A stretch of DNA of 64,000 nt from assembly GCF_001007995.1 (NCBI RefSeq), contig NZ_CP011389.1, positions 682,001 to 746,000 on the forward strand. The letters are read 5' to 3'. The notes beneath the pieces were generated by a model. The model worked only from the letters and a program-made list of their open reading frames with translations. It was not told where the DNA came from and searched no databases. Of the stretch, positions 49,805 through 58,950 are shown one piece after another (position 1 is the first letter of the stretch; each line of letters begins with the position of its first letter). A program made the position numbers and the translations under genes. The stretch is from Deinococcus soli (ex Cha et al. 2016). Lineage in GTDB: Bacteria > Deinococcota > Deinococci > Deinococcales > Deinococcaceae.

Positions 49805-51856
49805 TTACAGCAGGCCGCTGCGGCGCAGCAGGGCGTCCGCGTCGGGGTCGCGGCCCATGAACTCGCGGTACAGCTCGGCGGGGTCGGCGCTGTTGCCGCG
49901 GCTCAGGACGCTGTCCACGAAGGCGCGGCCCGTCTCGCGGTTGAAGATGCCTTCCTGCGCGAAGCGGCTAAACGCGTCGGCGTCGAGCACCTCGGCCCAC
50001 TTGTAGCTGTAGTACCCGGCGCCGTAGCCGACGGGGCTGCTGAACAGGTGGTTGAACGCGGCGATCATCGCGTAGTGCTCGGGCAGCGGGGTGGGGTTGA
50101 AGGTGGCCATCAGGTCACGGGCGTACGTGACGTGGTCGGCGTCGCCTTCAGGGTCGAATTCGACGTGCAGGCTCAGGTCGGTCAGGCCGAAGGAGTACTG
50201 GCGCATGGCGGCGTTCGCGGCGCGGTAGTTGCGCGCGGCGATCATGCGGTCGAACAGCTCCTGGGGGATGGTCTCGCCGGTCTGGTAGTGGCGGGCGAAC
50301 AGGTCGAGCGCGCCGCGTTCCATGACCCAGTTCTCCATGATCTGGCTGGGCAGTTCCACGAAGTCCCACGGAACGCTGGTGCCGCTCAGGCTGCGGACCT
50401 CCACGCGGCTCAGGGCGTGGTGCAGCAGGTGCCCGAACTCGTGGAAGACGGTCTCGACTTCACGGATGGACAGCAGGGCGGGGGTGTCGCCGTCGGGGGG
50501 GGTCATGTTGCCGCACATCAGGCCCAGGTGCGGCTCAACGCCGTGCTCGCGGGGGCCGCCGGTGATGAAGGCGTTCATCCAGGCCCCGGCGCGTTTGCTG
50601 TCGCGGGGGAACCAGTCGGTGTAGAAGCTCGCGACGTGCGTGCCAGCCTCGTCGTGGATGGTGTAGTAGCGCACCTCGGGGTGCCAGCCGGGGGCCTCGC
50701 TCTGGGCGACGGTGATGCCGAACACGTGGCGGGTGATCTCGAACAGGCCCGCCAGGACGCCGTCCATGGGGAAGTAGGGGCGCAGGGCTTCCTCGTCGAA
50801 GTCGTACTTGGCCTGCCGCTGCTTCTCGGCCCAGTACGAGACGTCCCAGGCGTCCAGTTCGGGGGCTTCGGCGCCGACCTGCTCGCGGTGGAAGGCACGC
50901 AGTTCGTCGTTCTCGCGTTCGAAGGCGGGGCGGGTGCGGGCGTCCAGATCGCGTTCGAAGGCCAGGGCGCGCGTGCCGCTGCCCGCCATGCGGTCTTGCA
51001 GCACGTAGTCGGCGAAGTCCCTGAAGCCCAGGAGCTGGGCCTTCTCGCGGCGGAGCTTGAGAATCTCGCGGATCAGGGGGCGGTTGTCGCGGCCCTCCTG
51101 CTGGCCCACGCGGCTGTTCGCGAGCCACAGGTCGCGGCGCAGCTCGCGGTCGTCGGCGTACGTCAGGACGGGCACGAGGACCGGGGCGTGCAGGGTCAGG
51201 CGGTGCCCGCCTTGGCCCTTGCTCTCCGCGTCGCGGCGGGTGGCGTCCTGCACGCGCTGCGGCACGCCCACCAGCCGTTCGGTGGGGACGTACATTTCGA
51301 AGGCGGCCGTCTCATCCAGGACGTTCTTGCTGAACTGGCTGGTCACCTCGGCGAGGCGGGTGTTCAGGGCCAGCAGGCGCGCCTGCTCCTCGCCCTGCAG
51401 GTCGGCGCCCTCGCGGCGGAACTCGTCGATGGTGAGTTTCAGGTGCCGGGCGCGCACGGGGTCGAGCGCGGCGGCCTCGGGCGTGGCGGCGAAGGCCTTC
51501 AGCGCCGCCCACAGGCCAGGGTGCAGGCTGAGTTTGGTGTAGAACTCGCTGGTCTTGGGCAGGATCGCCATCTTCGCGGCGTGCCATTCGGGGCTGCTGT
51601 TCACGCTGTCGAGATGGTGCACGATGGTGTTCACCGTGTCCAGCTGCTCGGTCAGGGTGTCCAGGTCCGCCATGAAGTTGGCAAAGCCGCGCTCGCCGCT
51701 GCGGGCAAGGTCCTCGAGTTTCGCCTGCGTCTGCGCCAGGAGGGTGTCCACGGCGGCCTCGGCGTGCTCGGGGCGGATCTGGTCGAAGGGGATGCGGAAG
51801 CCGACGTTCAGCAGCGGGTTGCTGACGCCGGTCGCCTCAGGTTGGGTTGCAGTCAT
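49805..51856 (-). CDS. prlC: M3-family metallo-oligopeptidase (oligopeptidase A-like)
   Basis: This cytoplasmic zinc peptidase degrades short peptides. The 683-residue protein has the zinc motif [20 protein letters not shown] (HEFGH) near residue 465, with the third-ligand Glu region downstream, and [17 protein letters not shown], LEVxD-like [20 protein letters not shown] and the helical N-terminus typical of family M3. Length fits oligopeptidase A. TATACT on the minus strand (51865-51870) lies 8 nt before the ATG at 51856. A longer upstream frame is rejected. The symbol is by family resemblance. Confidence 0.92.
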   Translation of the reverse strand: MTATQPEATGVSNPLLNVGFRIPFDQIRPEHAEAAVDTLLAQTQAKLEDLARSGERGFANFMADLDTLTEQLDTVNTIVHHLDSVNSSPEWHAAKMAILPKTSEFYTKLSLHPGLWAALKAFAATPEAAALDPVRARHLKLTIDEFRREGADLQGEEQARLLALNTRLAEVTSQFSKNVLDETAAFEMYVPTERLVGVPQRVQDATRRDAESKGQGGHRLTLHAPVLVPVLTYADDRELRRDLWLANSRVGQQEGRDNRPLIREILKLRREKAQLLGFRDFADYVLQDRMAGSGTRALAFERDLDARTRPAFERENDELRAFHREQVGAEAPELDAWDVSYWAEKQRQAKYDFDEEALRPYFPMDGVLAGLFEITRHVFGITVAQSEAPGWHPEVRYYTIHDEAGTHVASFYTDWFPRDSKRAGAWMNAFITGGPREHGVEPHLGLMCGNMTPPDGDTPALLSIREVETVFHEFGHLLHHALSRVEVRSLSGTSVPWDFVELPSQIMENWVMERGALDLFARHYQTGETIPQELFDRMIAARNYRAANAAMRQYSFGLTDLSLHVEFDPEGDADHVTYARDLMATFNPTPLPEHYAMIAAFNHLFSSPVGYGAGYYSYKWAEVLDADAFSRFAQEGIFNRETGRAFVDSVLSRGNSADPAELYREFMGRDPDADALLRRSGLL

Positions 51857-51941
51857 CACCCCGGAGTATAGAGAGGGGCACTGAGGGCACCGTAAGCCAT
51901 TTGACGTGCCCGGCCCGGATGGGCGCGTGCTGTAATCACGC

Positions 51942-52898
51942 ATGGACGCGATCCTCCCCCACCTGCACGCCATCGCGGACGCCGATCTGGCCGCGCTGCG
52001 GACCCTGGCCCACCCGGACAGCCCCGTCAGCGTGGACGACCTGACCCGGCAGGCGGCCATCCGCCGCCCGGGCGAGCACCACACCCAGCAGGCCGCCTTC
52101 GAACGCGGCGAGGCGAAGGGGGCCGTCACGACGGGCGTGCCGCGCATGGACGCGCACGACGGCTGGCTGGACCTGACCCTCCACCCGCAGGAGGCCGGGG
52201 GGCCACTGGCGGACGCGCTGCTGGCCACCGGGCTGGGCGTGCTGCGCGCGGCGGGCGCGACCACCGCCGTGACCCGCGTGCGTGAGGACTGGTGGGAGCA
52301 CGACTTCCTGCGGGCGCGCGGCTGGCAGGAGGCGGACCGCATGTGGCTCAGCACCCTCGACCTGCGTACCCTGGACTTCGGCGCGTTCGCCGCCGACGAG
52401 GCCCGCGCCCGCGCGAGCGGCGTGCGGATCGTCCCGCTCAGTGACCTGGGCGGCTGGGACGCGCATCAGCGTGAGCATTACGACCTGATTCACGCGCTGC
52501 TGACCGACGTGCCCAGCGCCCGCCCCGTGCAGGTCTGGCCGTTCGAGGTGTGGCTGGAGCGCATGCCGACCCTGCTGCCCGACACGAGCGGCATCATGAT
52601 CGCCGTGGCCCCGGACGGGACGTGGGTGGGCACCAGTCAGCTGTCACAGCCCATCGCGAACCGCCCAGGCTTCGTCCACAACGGCCTGACCGGCGTCCGG
52701 TCCGAGTGGCGCGGGCATGGCCTGGGCCTCGCCCTGAAACTCGCCGCCGCCCGCGCTGCCCTGGCGCGGGGCTTCACGCACTCCCGCACCGGGAATCACG
52801 TCATCAACCGCCCCATGCTCGCCATCAACGAGCGCCTGGGCTTCGTGCGCGAGGCGGCGACGGTCACGCTGACGCGGGAAGTCGGAAGTCGGGAGTAG
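51942..52898 (+). CDS. Tandem GNAT acetyltransferase
   Basis: The 318-residue protein appears to hold two GNAT domains. The first (about 1-140) lacks a clean acetyl-CoA loop. The second (about 150-318) has [20 protein letters not shown] and a late [19 protein letters not shown], which are the GNAT cofactor and substrate motifs. The layout resembles mycothiol-synthase-like tandem GNATs, but the substrate is unknown. TGTAAT (51931-51936) lies 5 nt before the ATG. A bidirectional hairpin follows. Confidence 0.88.
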   Translation: MDAILPHLHAIADADLAALRTLAHPDSPVSVDDLTRQAAIRRPGEHHTQQAAFERGEAKGAVTTGVPRMDAHDGWLDLTLHPQEAGGPLADALLATGLGVLRAAGATTAVTRVREDWWEHDFLRARGWQEADRMWLSTLDLRTLDFGAFAADEARARASGVRIVPLSDLGGWDAHQREHYDLIHALLTDVPSARPVQVWPFEVWLERMPTLLPDTSGIMIAVAPDGTWVGTSQLSQPIANRPGFVHNGLTGVRSEWRGHGLGLALKLAAARAALARGFTHSRTGNHVINRPMLAINERLGFVREAATVTLTREVGSRE

Positions 52899-52910
52899 GA
52901 CGTGGAAAGA

Positions 52911-52945
52911 GAGGGTGGGCGCATCACGGTCACGCGCCCACCCTC
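52911..52945. terminator. Bidirectional terminator between the acetyltransferase gene and queA
   Basis: Perfect 12-bp arms GAGGGTGGGCGC (52911-52922) and GCGCCCACCCTC (52934-52945) with an 11-nt loop are followed by GTTCTTCT on the + strand. Confidence 0.82.
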
Positions 52946-52966
52946 GTTCTTCTGACTCCTTCCCAC

Positions 52967-54088
52967 TCACTCCGGACTGCTGCCCGCCTCCGGCTCCCCG
53001 CGCACGTTGGTCAGCAGCATCGCGTCGCCCAGCGAGTAGAAGCGGTACTCGCCGTTCAGGGCGGCGTCGTACGCGGCGCGGATGCGGTCCTCCCCGGCGA
53101 ACGCGGCGACGAGCAGCAGGAGGGTGCTGCCCGGCAGGTGCAGGTTCGTGATGAGCAGGTCCGGCACGTTGACGGGACGGCCGGGGGTGATGAAGATCTG
53201 CGTGTCGTCCTCGCCGGGCTGCACCTGCGTGCCGTCCCAGGCGCTTTCCAGCGTGCGGACGGTGGTGGTGCCGACGGCGATGACGCGGCGGCCCTCGGCG
53301 CGGGCGGCATTGATGGCCTGCGCCGTGTCGGGGGTGACGTGCCAGCGTTCGGCGTGCATGACGTGGTCGGCGACGCTGCCGCTGATGGGCCGGAAGGTAC
53401 CCGCGCCGACATGCAGGGTGACGTGTGCGGTCTGCACGCCCAGTTCGGCCAGCCGGACCAGCAGTTCGGGTGTGAAGTGCAGTCCGGCGGTGGGCGCGGC
53501 GACGCTGCCGGGCTCGCGGGCGTACACGGTCTGGTAGCGTTCGCGCCACGTCTCGTCACTGTCGCCCGCGTCGATGTACGGCGGGAGGGGCAGGCGTCCG
53601 ATGTCGTCCAGGTGCGGCAGGATGTCGTGGTCGAAGCGCAGCAGCCGCGCGCCGTCCTCCAGTTCCCCGACGACCTGGGCGCGGTGCCCGCCCTCGTGCG
53701 CCAGGCCGCCCAGCCACAGCTCGTTCCCGGCGCGGCGGGCGGGTTTCAGGTACGCGCTCCAGACGTGACGGCCCAGTTCCGGCCTTTCCTCGGCGCGCAG
53801 CAGCATGACCTCCACGCTGCCGCCGCCGTGCCCGTGGGCGTCCACGGGTTTGCGGGCCATGACGCGCGCGGGGATGACCTTGCTCTGGTTGAACACCAGC
53901 AGGTCACCCGCGCGCAGGAACGCCGGCAGGTCGCGGAACACGCGGTGCTCGATTGCTTCGCCCACGATCATCAGGCGCGAGGCGTCGCGGGGTTCCGCAC
54001 CGGTCTGCGCGACGCGGTCCTCGGGCAGGTGGAAGTTCAGGCGGTGCAGGACGGCGTCCGCCCCGGCGTGCGGCGTGGCGTCGGTCAT
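52967..54088 (-). CDS. queA: S-adenosylmethionine:tRNA ribosyltransferase-isomerase QueA
   Basis: QueA makes epoxyqueuosine in the wobble position of tRNAs. The 373-residue protein has FHLPEDRVAQTGAEPRDASR, VFNQSKVIPARVMARKP, GSVAAPTAGLHFTPELLVRL, VTLHVGAGTFRPISG and ITNLHLPGSTLLLLVAAFAG, all QueA signatures. It starts 5 bp after the NYN gene stop and shares its operon; a GAGG sequence about 10 nt upstream serves as ribosome binding site. Confidence 0.96.
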   Translation of the reverse strand: MTDATPHAGADAVLHRLNFHLPEDRVAQTGAEPRDASRLMIVGEAIEHRVFRDLPAFLRAGDLLVFNQSKVIPARVMARKPVDAHGHGGGSVEVMLLRAEERPELGRHVWSAYLKPARRAGNELWLGGLAHEGGHRAQVVGELEDGARLLRFDHDILPHLDDIGRLPLPPYIDAGDSDETWRERYQTVYAREPGSVAAPTAGLHFTPELLVRLAELGVQTAHVTLHVGAGTFRPISGSVADHVMHAERWHVTPDTAQAINAARAEGRRVIAVGTTTVRTLESAWDGTQVQPGEDDTQIFITPGRPVNVPDLLITNLHLPGSTLLLLVAAFAGEDRIRAAYDAALNGEYRFYSLGDAMLLTNVRGEPEAGSSPE

Positions 54089-54093
54089 CGGGG

Positions 54094-54648
54094 TTAGTCC
54101 TCGGTTTTCGGAGTGGCGGCGCGGGTCTGGCGGGCGGGCATCAGGCCCCCGTCGATGTCGGGCAGGTGCGTGAAGCGGTCGGCGGCGTCCACGAGTTTCT
54201 GCGCGGTGTGCTCACGGAACGCGATGACCTCCACGCGCTTGCCGCGCTCCTGCAGCACCTCCACGATGTCGGTGAAGTCCCCGTCGCCGCTGCCGAGCAC
54301 CACGATGTCGAGGTGGTCCATCAGGCGCACCATGTCGGCCACGATGCCCATGTCCCAGTTGCCTTCGTAGATGGCCTTGCCGCCGTCCGTGACGTGGTGC
54401 AGCGTGAGGTTCATGCGCCGCACCTTGAAGCCCAGGGTGGACAGCTTGTAGATGAACGGGCGGGCGGTGGCCTCGTTCTCGCGTTCCACGGTGTAGCTGA
54501 TGGCGTGCACGAGTTCGCGGTCCTCGGTGGCGCTCTTCAGGATCGTCTCGAAGTTCACGGTGCGTTCCATCAGGTCGCGGGCCGAGTGGTAGAGATTCTG
54601 CGTGTCGATGAACACCCCGACGCGGGGGCGGTGCACTACGTATTGCAT
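54094..54648 (-). CDS. NYN-domain (LabA/DUF88) protein, putative nuclease
   Basis: The 184-residue product matches the NYN/PIN-like family: VGVFIDTQNLYHSARDLMER with the first acidic residue, NWDMGIVADMVRLMDHLDIV, VLGSGDGDFTDIVEVLQERG with the catalytic Asp cluster, and KRVEVIAFREHTAQKLVDAA then DRFTHL. Such proteins are predicted metal-dependent RNases. The ATG at 54648 has a strong AGGAGAATCC site. It is the first gene of the operon with queA, so an RNA-related role is plausible. Confidence 0.92.
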   Translation of the reverse strand: MQYVVHRPRVGVFIDTQNLYHSARDLMERTVNFETILKSATEDRELVHAISYTVERENEATARPFIYKLSTLGFKVRRMNLTLHHVTDGGKAIYEGNWDMGIVADMVRLMDHLDIVVLGSGDGDFTDIVEVLQERGKRVEVIAFREHTAQKLVDAADRFTHLPDIDGGLMPARQTRAATPKTED

Positions 54649-54831
54649 GTGGATTCTCCTGTTGTGGTGGAAGCTGGGTGGGAAAAGGCGGACACGGAAA
54701 GGCACGAAAGGGAGGCAAAAGCTGACCCGGCGGGCGCAGCGCTGGCAGTGTAACACCCGCTGCCCCGTCCTCCGCTTCCGGGTGTCCCGTCAGGGGTAGA
54801 CACGCCCCTGCCCTGCCCGGCTGGGGGCGGG

Positions 54832-54837
54832 TACGCT
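54832..54837 (+). promoter_or_regulatory. -10 box of the aspartate aminotransferase gene
   Basis: TACGCT lies 6 nt before the ATG at 54844; leaderless arrangement. Confidence 0.45.
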
Positions 54838-54843
54838 GGGCGC

Positions 54844-56118
54844 ATGACGAGTGACGTGCAGAGTGAGGCCCTGGCGCAGGCGCGCGCGGCGTACGACGCG
54901 GTGAAAGCGAAGGGTCTGAAGCTGAACATGCAGCGCGGCCAGCCCGCCGACGCGGACTTCGACCTGAGTAACGGCCTGCTGACCGCGCTGGGTGAAACGG
55001 ACACGCACCTGGACGGCCTGGACCTGCGCAACTACCCCGGTGGCGTGGCGGGCCTGCCGTCCGCGCGGGCGATGTTCGGCGCGTACCTGGACCTGAAGCC
55101 CGAAAACGTGATCGTGTGGAACAACGCCAGCCTGGAACTCCAGTGCTACGTGCTGACGTTCGCGCTGCTGCACGGTCCGCGCGGCGGGCAGCCCTGGGCG
55201 GGTCAGACACCGAAGATGATCGTCACGACGCCCGGCTACGACCGGCACTTCCTGCTGCTGCAGACGCTGGGCTTCGAGCTGCTGACCGTGGACATGCAGC
55301 CCGACGGCCCGGACGTGGACGCCATCGAGCGGCTGGCCGCAGCAGACGCGGGCGTGAAGGGCGTGCTGTTCGTGCCCACGTACTCGAACCCCGGCGGGGA
55401 GACGATCAGCGCCGACAAGGCCCGCCGGCTGGCCGGGGTGAAGGCGGCCGCGCCGGACTTCACGATCTTCGCGGACGACGCGTACCGCGCCCACCACCTC
55501 TTCCCCGACGCGGCGGGGCAGGACACGCCGGTGAACTTCGTGACGCTCGCGCGGGACGCCGGGTACCCGGACCGGGCGTTCGTGTTCGCCAGCACCAGCA
55601 AGATCACCTTCGCGGGCGCGGGGCTGGGCTTCGTGGGCAGCAGCGAGGACAACATCCGCTGGCTGTCGAAGTTCCTGAACGCGCAGAGCATCGGCCCGAA
55701 CAAGGTCGAGCAGGCCCGGCACGTGAAGTTCCTCCAGGCATACCCCGGCGGGCTGGAGGGCCTGATGAATGACCACGCGGCCCTGATTGCCCCGAAGTTC
55801 CGCGCGGTGGACGAGGTGCTGCGCCAGGAGCTGGGGGACAGCGGCGAATTCGCCACCTGGACCAGCCCGCGCGGCGGGTACTTCATCAGCCTGGACACGG
55901 CGGCACCTGTCGCCTCTCGCGTGGTGCAGCTGGCTGACGAGGCGGGCGTGAGCCTCACCCCGGCGGGCGCCACGTACCCCGGCGGGCAGGACCCGCATGA
56001 CCGCAACATCCGCCTCGCGCCGACCCGCCCGCCGGTCGAGGAGGTCTACGAGGCGATGCGTGCCGTGGCGACCTGCGTCCGGCTGGCCACCGAGGAGTAC
56101 CGCGCCGCCCAGCGCTGA
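54844..56118 (+). CDS. Class Ic aspartate aminotransferase-type PLP enzyme
   Basis: The 424-residue protein matches the PF12897-type (class Ic) aspartate aminotransferases: LRNYPGGVAGLPSARAMFGA, NVIVWNNASLELQCYVLTFA, TTPGYDRHFLLLQTLGFELL, VLFVPTYSNPGGETISADKA, FADDAYRAHHLFPDA, and the PLP-lysine loop FASTSKITFAGAGLGFVGSS with Lys, then SIGPNKVEQARHVKFLQAYP. It exchanges the amino group between aspartate and 2-oxoglutarate in the family's studied members. It is monocistronic. Confidence 0.9.
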   Translation: MTSDVQSEALAQARAAYDAVKAKGLKLNMQRGQPADADFDLSNGLLTALGETDTHLDGLDLRNYPGGVAGLPSARAMFGAYLDLKPENVIVWNNASLELQCYVLTFALLHGPRGGQPWAGQTPKMIVTTPGYDRHFLLLQTLGFELLTVDMQPDGPDVDAIERLAAADAGVKGVLFVPTYSNPGGETISADKARRLAGVKAAAPDFTIFADDAYRAHHLFPDAAGQDTPVNFVTLARDAGYPDRAFVFASTSKITFAGAGLGFVGSSEDNIRWLSKFLNAQSIGPNKVEQARHVKFLQAYPGGLEGLMNDHAALIAPKFRAVDEVLRQELGDSGEFATWTSPRGGYFISLDTAAPVASRVVQLADEAGVSLTPAGATYPGGQDPHDRNIRLAPTRPPVEEVYEAMRAVATCVRLATEEYRAAQR

Positions 56119-56162
56119 GACCAGGCCCGGCAGGGAGGGGGTGCCGTCAGCTACGGACGCGA

Positions 56163-56193
56163 CTGACCGATCGATCAGCTTGACTTCATGAAG
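56163..56193. promoter_or_regulatory. Palindromes upstream of the MarR gene, possible autoregulatory operator
   Basis: CTGACCGATCGATCAG (56163-56178) is a palindrome with one mismatched pair, followed by a perfect 10-bp palindrome CTTCATGAAG (56184-56193). Both lie within 45 bp of the MarR start. Confidence 0.45.
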
Positions 56194-56206
56194 CTCCCCC
56201 CCGACC

Positions 56207-56725
56207 ATGAGGGTAATGCCGAACCGTTACGCTGGTTCCCCCGACGACCGCGCCGCGCTGGACGCCTACGTGAAGTTGTGGCGCGCCGCGCACGCGGTCG
56301 AGGTGAACGCCAACCGTCATCTCTCCGACCACAACCTCACCATCAGCCAGTTCGGTGTCCTCGAAGCCCTCTACCACCTCGGGCCCCTCAGCCAGCGGCA
56401 GCTGGCCGACAAGATCCTGCGCTCCAGCGGAAACCTCACCATGGTCATCGACAACCTCGAACGCGACGGGCTGGTGCGCCGCGACCGGGATGAACTCGAC
56501 CGCCGGATCATGCGGGTGTCCCTGACCGACGCGGGCCGTGACCTGATCGGGCGGGTGCTACCCCGGCACGTGCAGGGCATCCGCGAGGTGTTCAGCGCCA
56601 TGAGTCCGGACGAGCTGGCGCAGCTCAGTGCGCTGACGCGCAAGCTGGGGTTAGCCGTGAGCGACGCGCCCGCCGCCGACCCCACCGACCGGCGCTCCCG
56701 GCGCGCCCGCCCGGGCAGCCGGTAA
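56207..56725 (+). CDS. MarR-family transcriptional regulator
   Basis: This 172-residue repressor has the MarR winged helix: NLTISQFGVLEALYHLGPLS, QRQLADKILRSSGNLTMVID, NLERDGLVRRDRDELDRRIM and RVSLTDAGRDLIGRVLPRHV. The DxRxx wing is present (DELDRRIMRV). The family responds to phenolics, quinones or peroxides; the ligand is unknown. A second ATG at 56216 is an alternative start. The basic tail (RRSRRARPGSR) is longer than usual. Confidence 0.93.
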   Translation: MRVMPNRYAGSPDDRAALDAYVKLWRAAHAVEVNANRHLSDHNLTISQFGVLEALYHLGPLSQRQLADKILRSSGNLTMVIDNLERDGLVRRDRDELDRRIMRVSLTDAGRDLIGRVLPRHVQGIREVFSAMSPDELAQLSALTRKLGLAVSDAPAADPTDRRSRRARPGSR

Positions 56726-56738
56726 CGGGCGCGCCGGG

Positions 56739-57803
56739 TCAGCTGACCTGGGTGCGGCGCAGGTCCGCGAGGTGCACGTCGTTGCGGCCCTGCTCCTTGA
56801 CGCGGTACATGGCCAGGTCGGCGCGCTGCACCACGGCCGTGGGGTCCTCGCCGGACGTGGCAGTGGCCACCCCGAAGCACGCGGTGACGCCGTTCACGGT
56901 GCCGTAGCGGTGGTGGCGCAGGTCGGCGCGCAGCCGGTCGAGCATGGGCCGCAGGTGCTTGTCGCGCTGTTCGGGGAGGATCAGCAGGAATTCCTCGCCG
57001 CCCCAGCGGGCCGCGAGACTCCCCTCGGGCAGGTGGCGGCGGGTGATCTCGGCCACGCCGCGCAGCACGAGGTCACCCATGGCGTGGCCGTGCATGTCGT
57101 TCACGCGTTTGAAGTGATCCAGGTCGAACAGGATCAGGGTGTACGTCTCGTCCGTGCGGGTCAGGACAGACAGGCGTTCCTCCGCGGCGCGGCGGTTGGC
57201 GAGTCCAGTCAGCGGATCGGTGAGCGCGGCGGCCCGCGCGGCCTGGAACTGGCTGCGCTGCACGCCCAGCGTGGCCTGCATGAGGGTCAGCACGGCGCCC
57301 ATCAGGAGGAACTGCACGCACGGGCCGATCAGGTGGGCGCGCATGGGGGCGGTCATCAGCGCCAGGTTCGCGGCGCACACCACCGTGGCGAGCAGCAGGA
57401 TCACCCCGGCGGCGCGGGTGGCCTGTCTGGGCTCGTACACCAGGAACGCGGAGACGTAGATCACCGCAAACCAGTAGGTGTTCTCCATGAGCGCCTGTGA
57501 CTGCCCGGTCAGGACCGAGAACTGATGGTTCAGGGCCAGCAGCACGTATGAGGCGGTCCCGAGGAACGTGACCTGCACGGCGGTGCCGACGGAGATCATG
57601 CTGTTCGTGAGCATGAGTTGCAGGGCCAGCAGCACGACAACCAGGGTGGGCAGCGCCCAGAGGTCCAGCGGGTCGAAGTGCGGGTACTGCGAGCCGAGCG
57701 CGGCGGCGCAGGCCAGGGCCCCCAGCCCGACCAGCCAGGTGAACATGCGCCGCTGGCTGAGCAGCCACGGGAACGTTTCGGTGGAGGATGCGGGTTTCTG
57801 CAA
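56739..57803 (-). CDS. Membrane-bound diguanylate cyclase (GGDEF)
   Basis: The 354-residue protein has about six membrane helices (residues about 20-175) and a C-terminal GGDEF domain: DPLTGLANRRAAEERLSVL, LILFDLDHFKRVNDMHGHAM, GDLVLRGVAEITRRHLPEGS and active site RWGGEEFLLILPEQ. The active-site sequence is intact, so cyclic-di-GMP synthesis is expected. An inhibitory RxxD site is not obvious. Its 5' leader of about 70 nt from a TACACT box (57880-57885, minus strand) contains a TGCGGG/CCCGCA hairpin. Confidence 0.93.
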   Translation of the reverse strand: MQKPASSTETFPWLLSQRRMFTWLVGLGALACAAALGSQYPHFDPLDLWALPTLVVVLLALQLMLTNSMISVGTAVQVTFLGTASYVLLALNHQFSVLTGQSQALMENTYWFAVIYVSAFLVYEPRQATRAAGVILLLATVVCAANLALMTAPMRAHLIGPCVQFLLMGAVLTLMQATLGVQRSQFQAARAAALTDPLTGLANRRAAEERLSVLTRTDETYTLILFDLDHFKRVNDMHGHAMGDLVLRGVAEITRRHLPEGSLAARWGGEEFLLILPEQRDKHLRPMLDRLRADLRHHRYGTVNGVTACFGVATATSGEDPTAVVQRADLAMYRVKEQGRNDVHLADLRRTQVS

Positions 57804-57927
57804 GGGTCAACCCCGGAATCAGGACAGGCAGTCAGGACGGGACGCTTGTGGTGCGTTGCGTTGCGGGCGCTTCCCCGCAGTGTACCCTGCCCGGCTCACG
57901 GGACGCACACACTCCGGGGAGGTGGGG

Positions 57928-58539
57928 TCAGCCGCGCAGTTCGTGATGCACGCGGCAGCGGGCCTCGTAGCTCTCCTCGGCGCCGACGAGCACCACGGGA
58001 TCGTCGAAACGGGCAGGCTGGCCGCCGATCAGACGCTGCGAGCGGGTGGCGGGCGCGCCGCACACCGTGCAGATCGCCGTGAGTTTCTCGACGCTCTCGG
58101 CGCGGGCCAGCAGTTCAGGCATGAACCCGAACGGCTCGGCCCGGAAATCCTGATCCAGCCCGGCGAGAATCACGCGCACGCCCGCGTCGGCCAGTTCCAG
58201 CGCCAGCGGGATGATCGCGGCGTCCAGGAACTGCACCTCGTCAATGCCGACCACATCGGGCAGCGTGTCGCCCTGCGCATGCAGCAGGGTGCCCTCGCCA
58301 CTCAGGTGCGCGCGGATGTCGGCCGCGTCCCGCACGGCCACGGCATTCACAGTCCGCCCGGCGTGACTGGCGACGGCCGTATCGTGGTAGCGGTCGTCCA
58401 GGGCGGGTTTGAACACGGAGACGCGCTGCCGGGCGATCACGGCGCGGGTCACGCGGCGGATGAGTTCCTCGCTCTTGCCGCTGAACATCGGGCCGACGAT
58501 GACTTCTAGGTGACCGCCGTGGTAGGGGGACTTCAGCAC
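57928..58539 (-). CDS. tdk: Thymidine kinase
   Basis: The enzyme phosphorylates thymidine for nucleotide salvage. The 203-residue protein has the P-loop [53 protein letters not shown], and a zinc site from CTVCG plus a late RCRVHH. It is the type II (TK1-like) class. The GTG start at 58539 is 7 nt after GATACT on the minus strand (58547-58552). Confidence 0.96.
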   Translation of the reverse strand: MLKSPYHGGHLEVIVGPMFSGKSEELIRRVTRAVIARQRVSVFKPALDDRYHDTAVASHAGRTVNAVAVRDAADIRAHLSGEGTLLHAQGDTLPDVVGIDEVQFLDAAIIPLALELADAGVRVILAGLDQDFRAEPFGFMPELLARAESVEKLTAICTVCGAPATRSQRLIGGQPARFDDPVVLVGAEESYEARCRVHHELRG

Positions 58540-58602
58540 GCCCGCGAGTATCGCAGATCAGCTGAAGACGTGGCGGCCCGCCTGCCGGGGCCACATGAGA
58601 AA

Positions 58603-58623
58603 CCGCCCCGGCCACTGGGGCGG
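58603..58623 (-). terminator. Terminator after rpmE
   Basis: Arms CCGCCCC (58603-58609) and GGGGCGG (58617-58623) with a 7-nt loop. On the minus strand the stem is followed by TTTCTC. Confidence 0.7.
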
Positions 58624-58645
58624 GGGCGGCGCAGGCGTGGGGCGC

Positions 58646-58864
58646 TTACTTCTTCTTGTTGCGGTAGCTGTCGCCGAAACGCTTGTTGAACTTGTCGACG
58701 CGGCCTTCGGTGTCCACGAAGCGCTCTTCGCCGGTCCAGAAGGGGTGCACGCCGCTCCAGACGTCCACGTGGATTTCGGGCTTGGTGCTCAGGGTTTCCA
58801 TCACGACTTTGCCCTGGTAGATGATCTTGGTGGGAACGACTTTGGGGTGGATGTCTTTCTTCAT
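58646..58864 (-). CDS. rpmE: 50S ribosomal protein bL31, cysteine-free form
   Basis: This 72-residue ribosomal protein starts MKKDIHPKVVPTKIIYQGKV and ends VDTEGRVDKFNKRFGDSYRN before a Lys-rich tip. In zinc-binding bL31 the positions of IIYQG and DVWSGVHPF carry four Cys; here all are replaced, so it is the zinc-free (C-minus) form. A GGAGGAGG ribosome binding site lies 7 nt before the ATG at 58864. A TACACT promoter box (58931-58936, minus strand) gives a leader of about 60 nt. Confidence 0.95.
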   Translation of the reverse strand: MKKDIHPKVVPTKIIYQGKVVMETLSTKPEIHVDVWSGVHPFWTGEERFVDTEGRVDKFNKRFGDSYRNKKK

Positions 58865-58950
58865 GGGTGCCTCCTCCGCCACGTCTGCGCCCCGGTCTCC
58901 GGTGCATGTGCGTAGCGGGCAACCCTGTCAGTGTACCACGCACGCACCGT

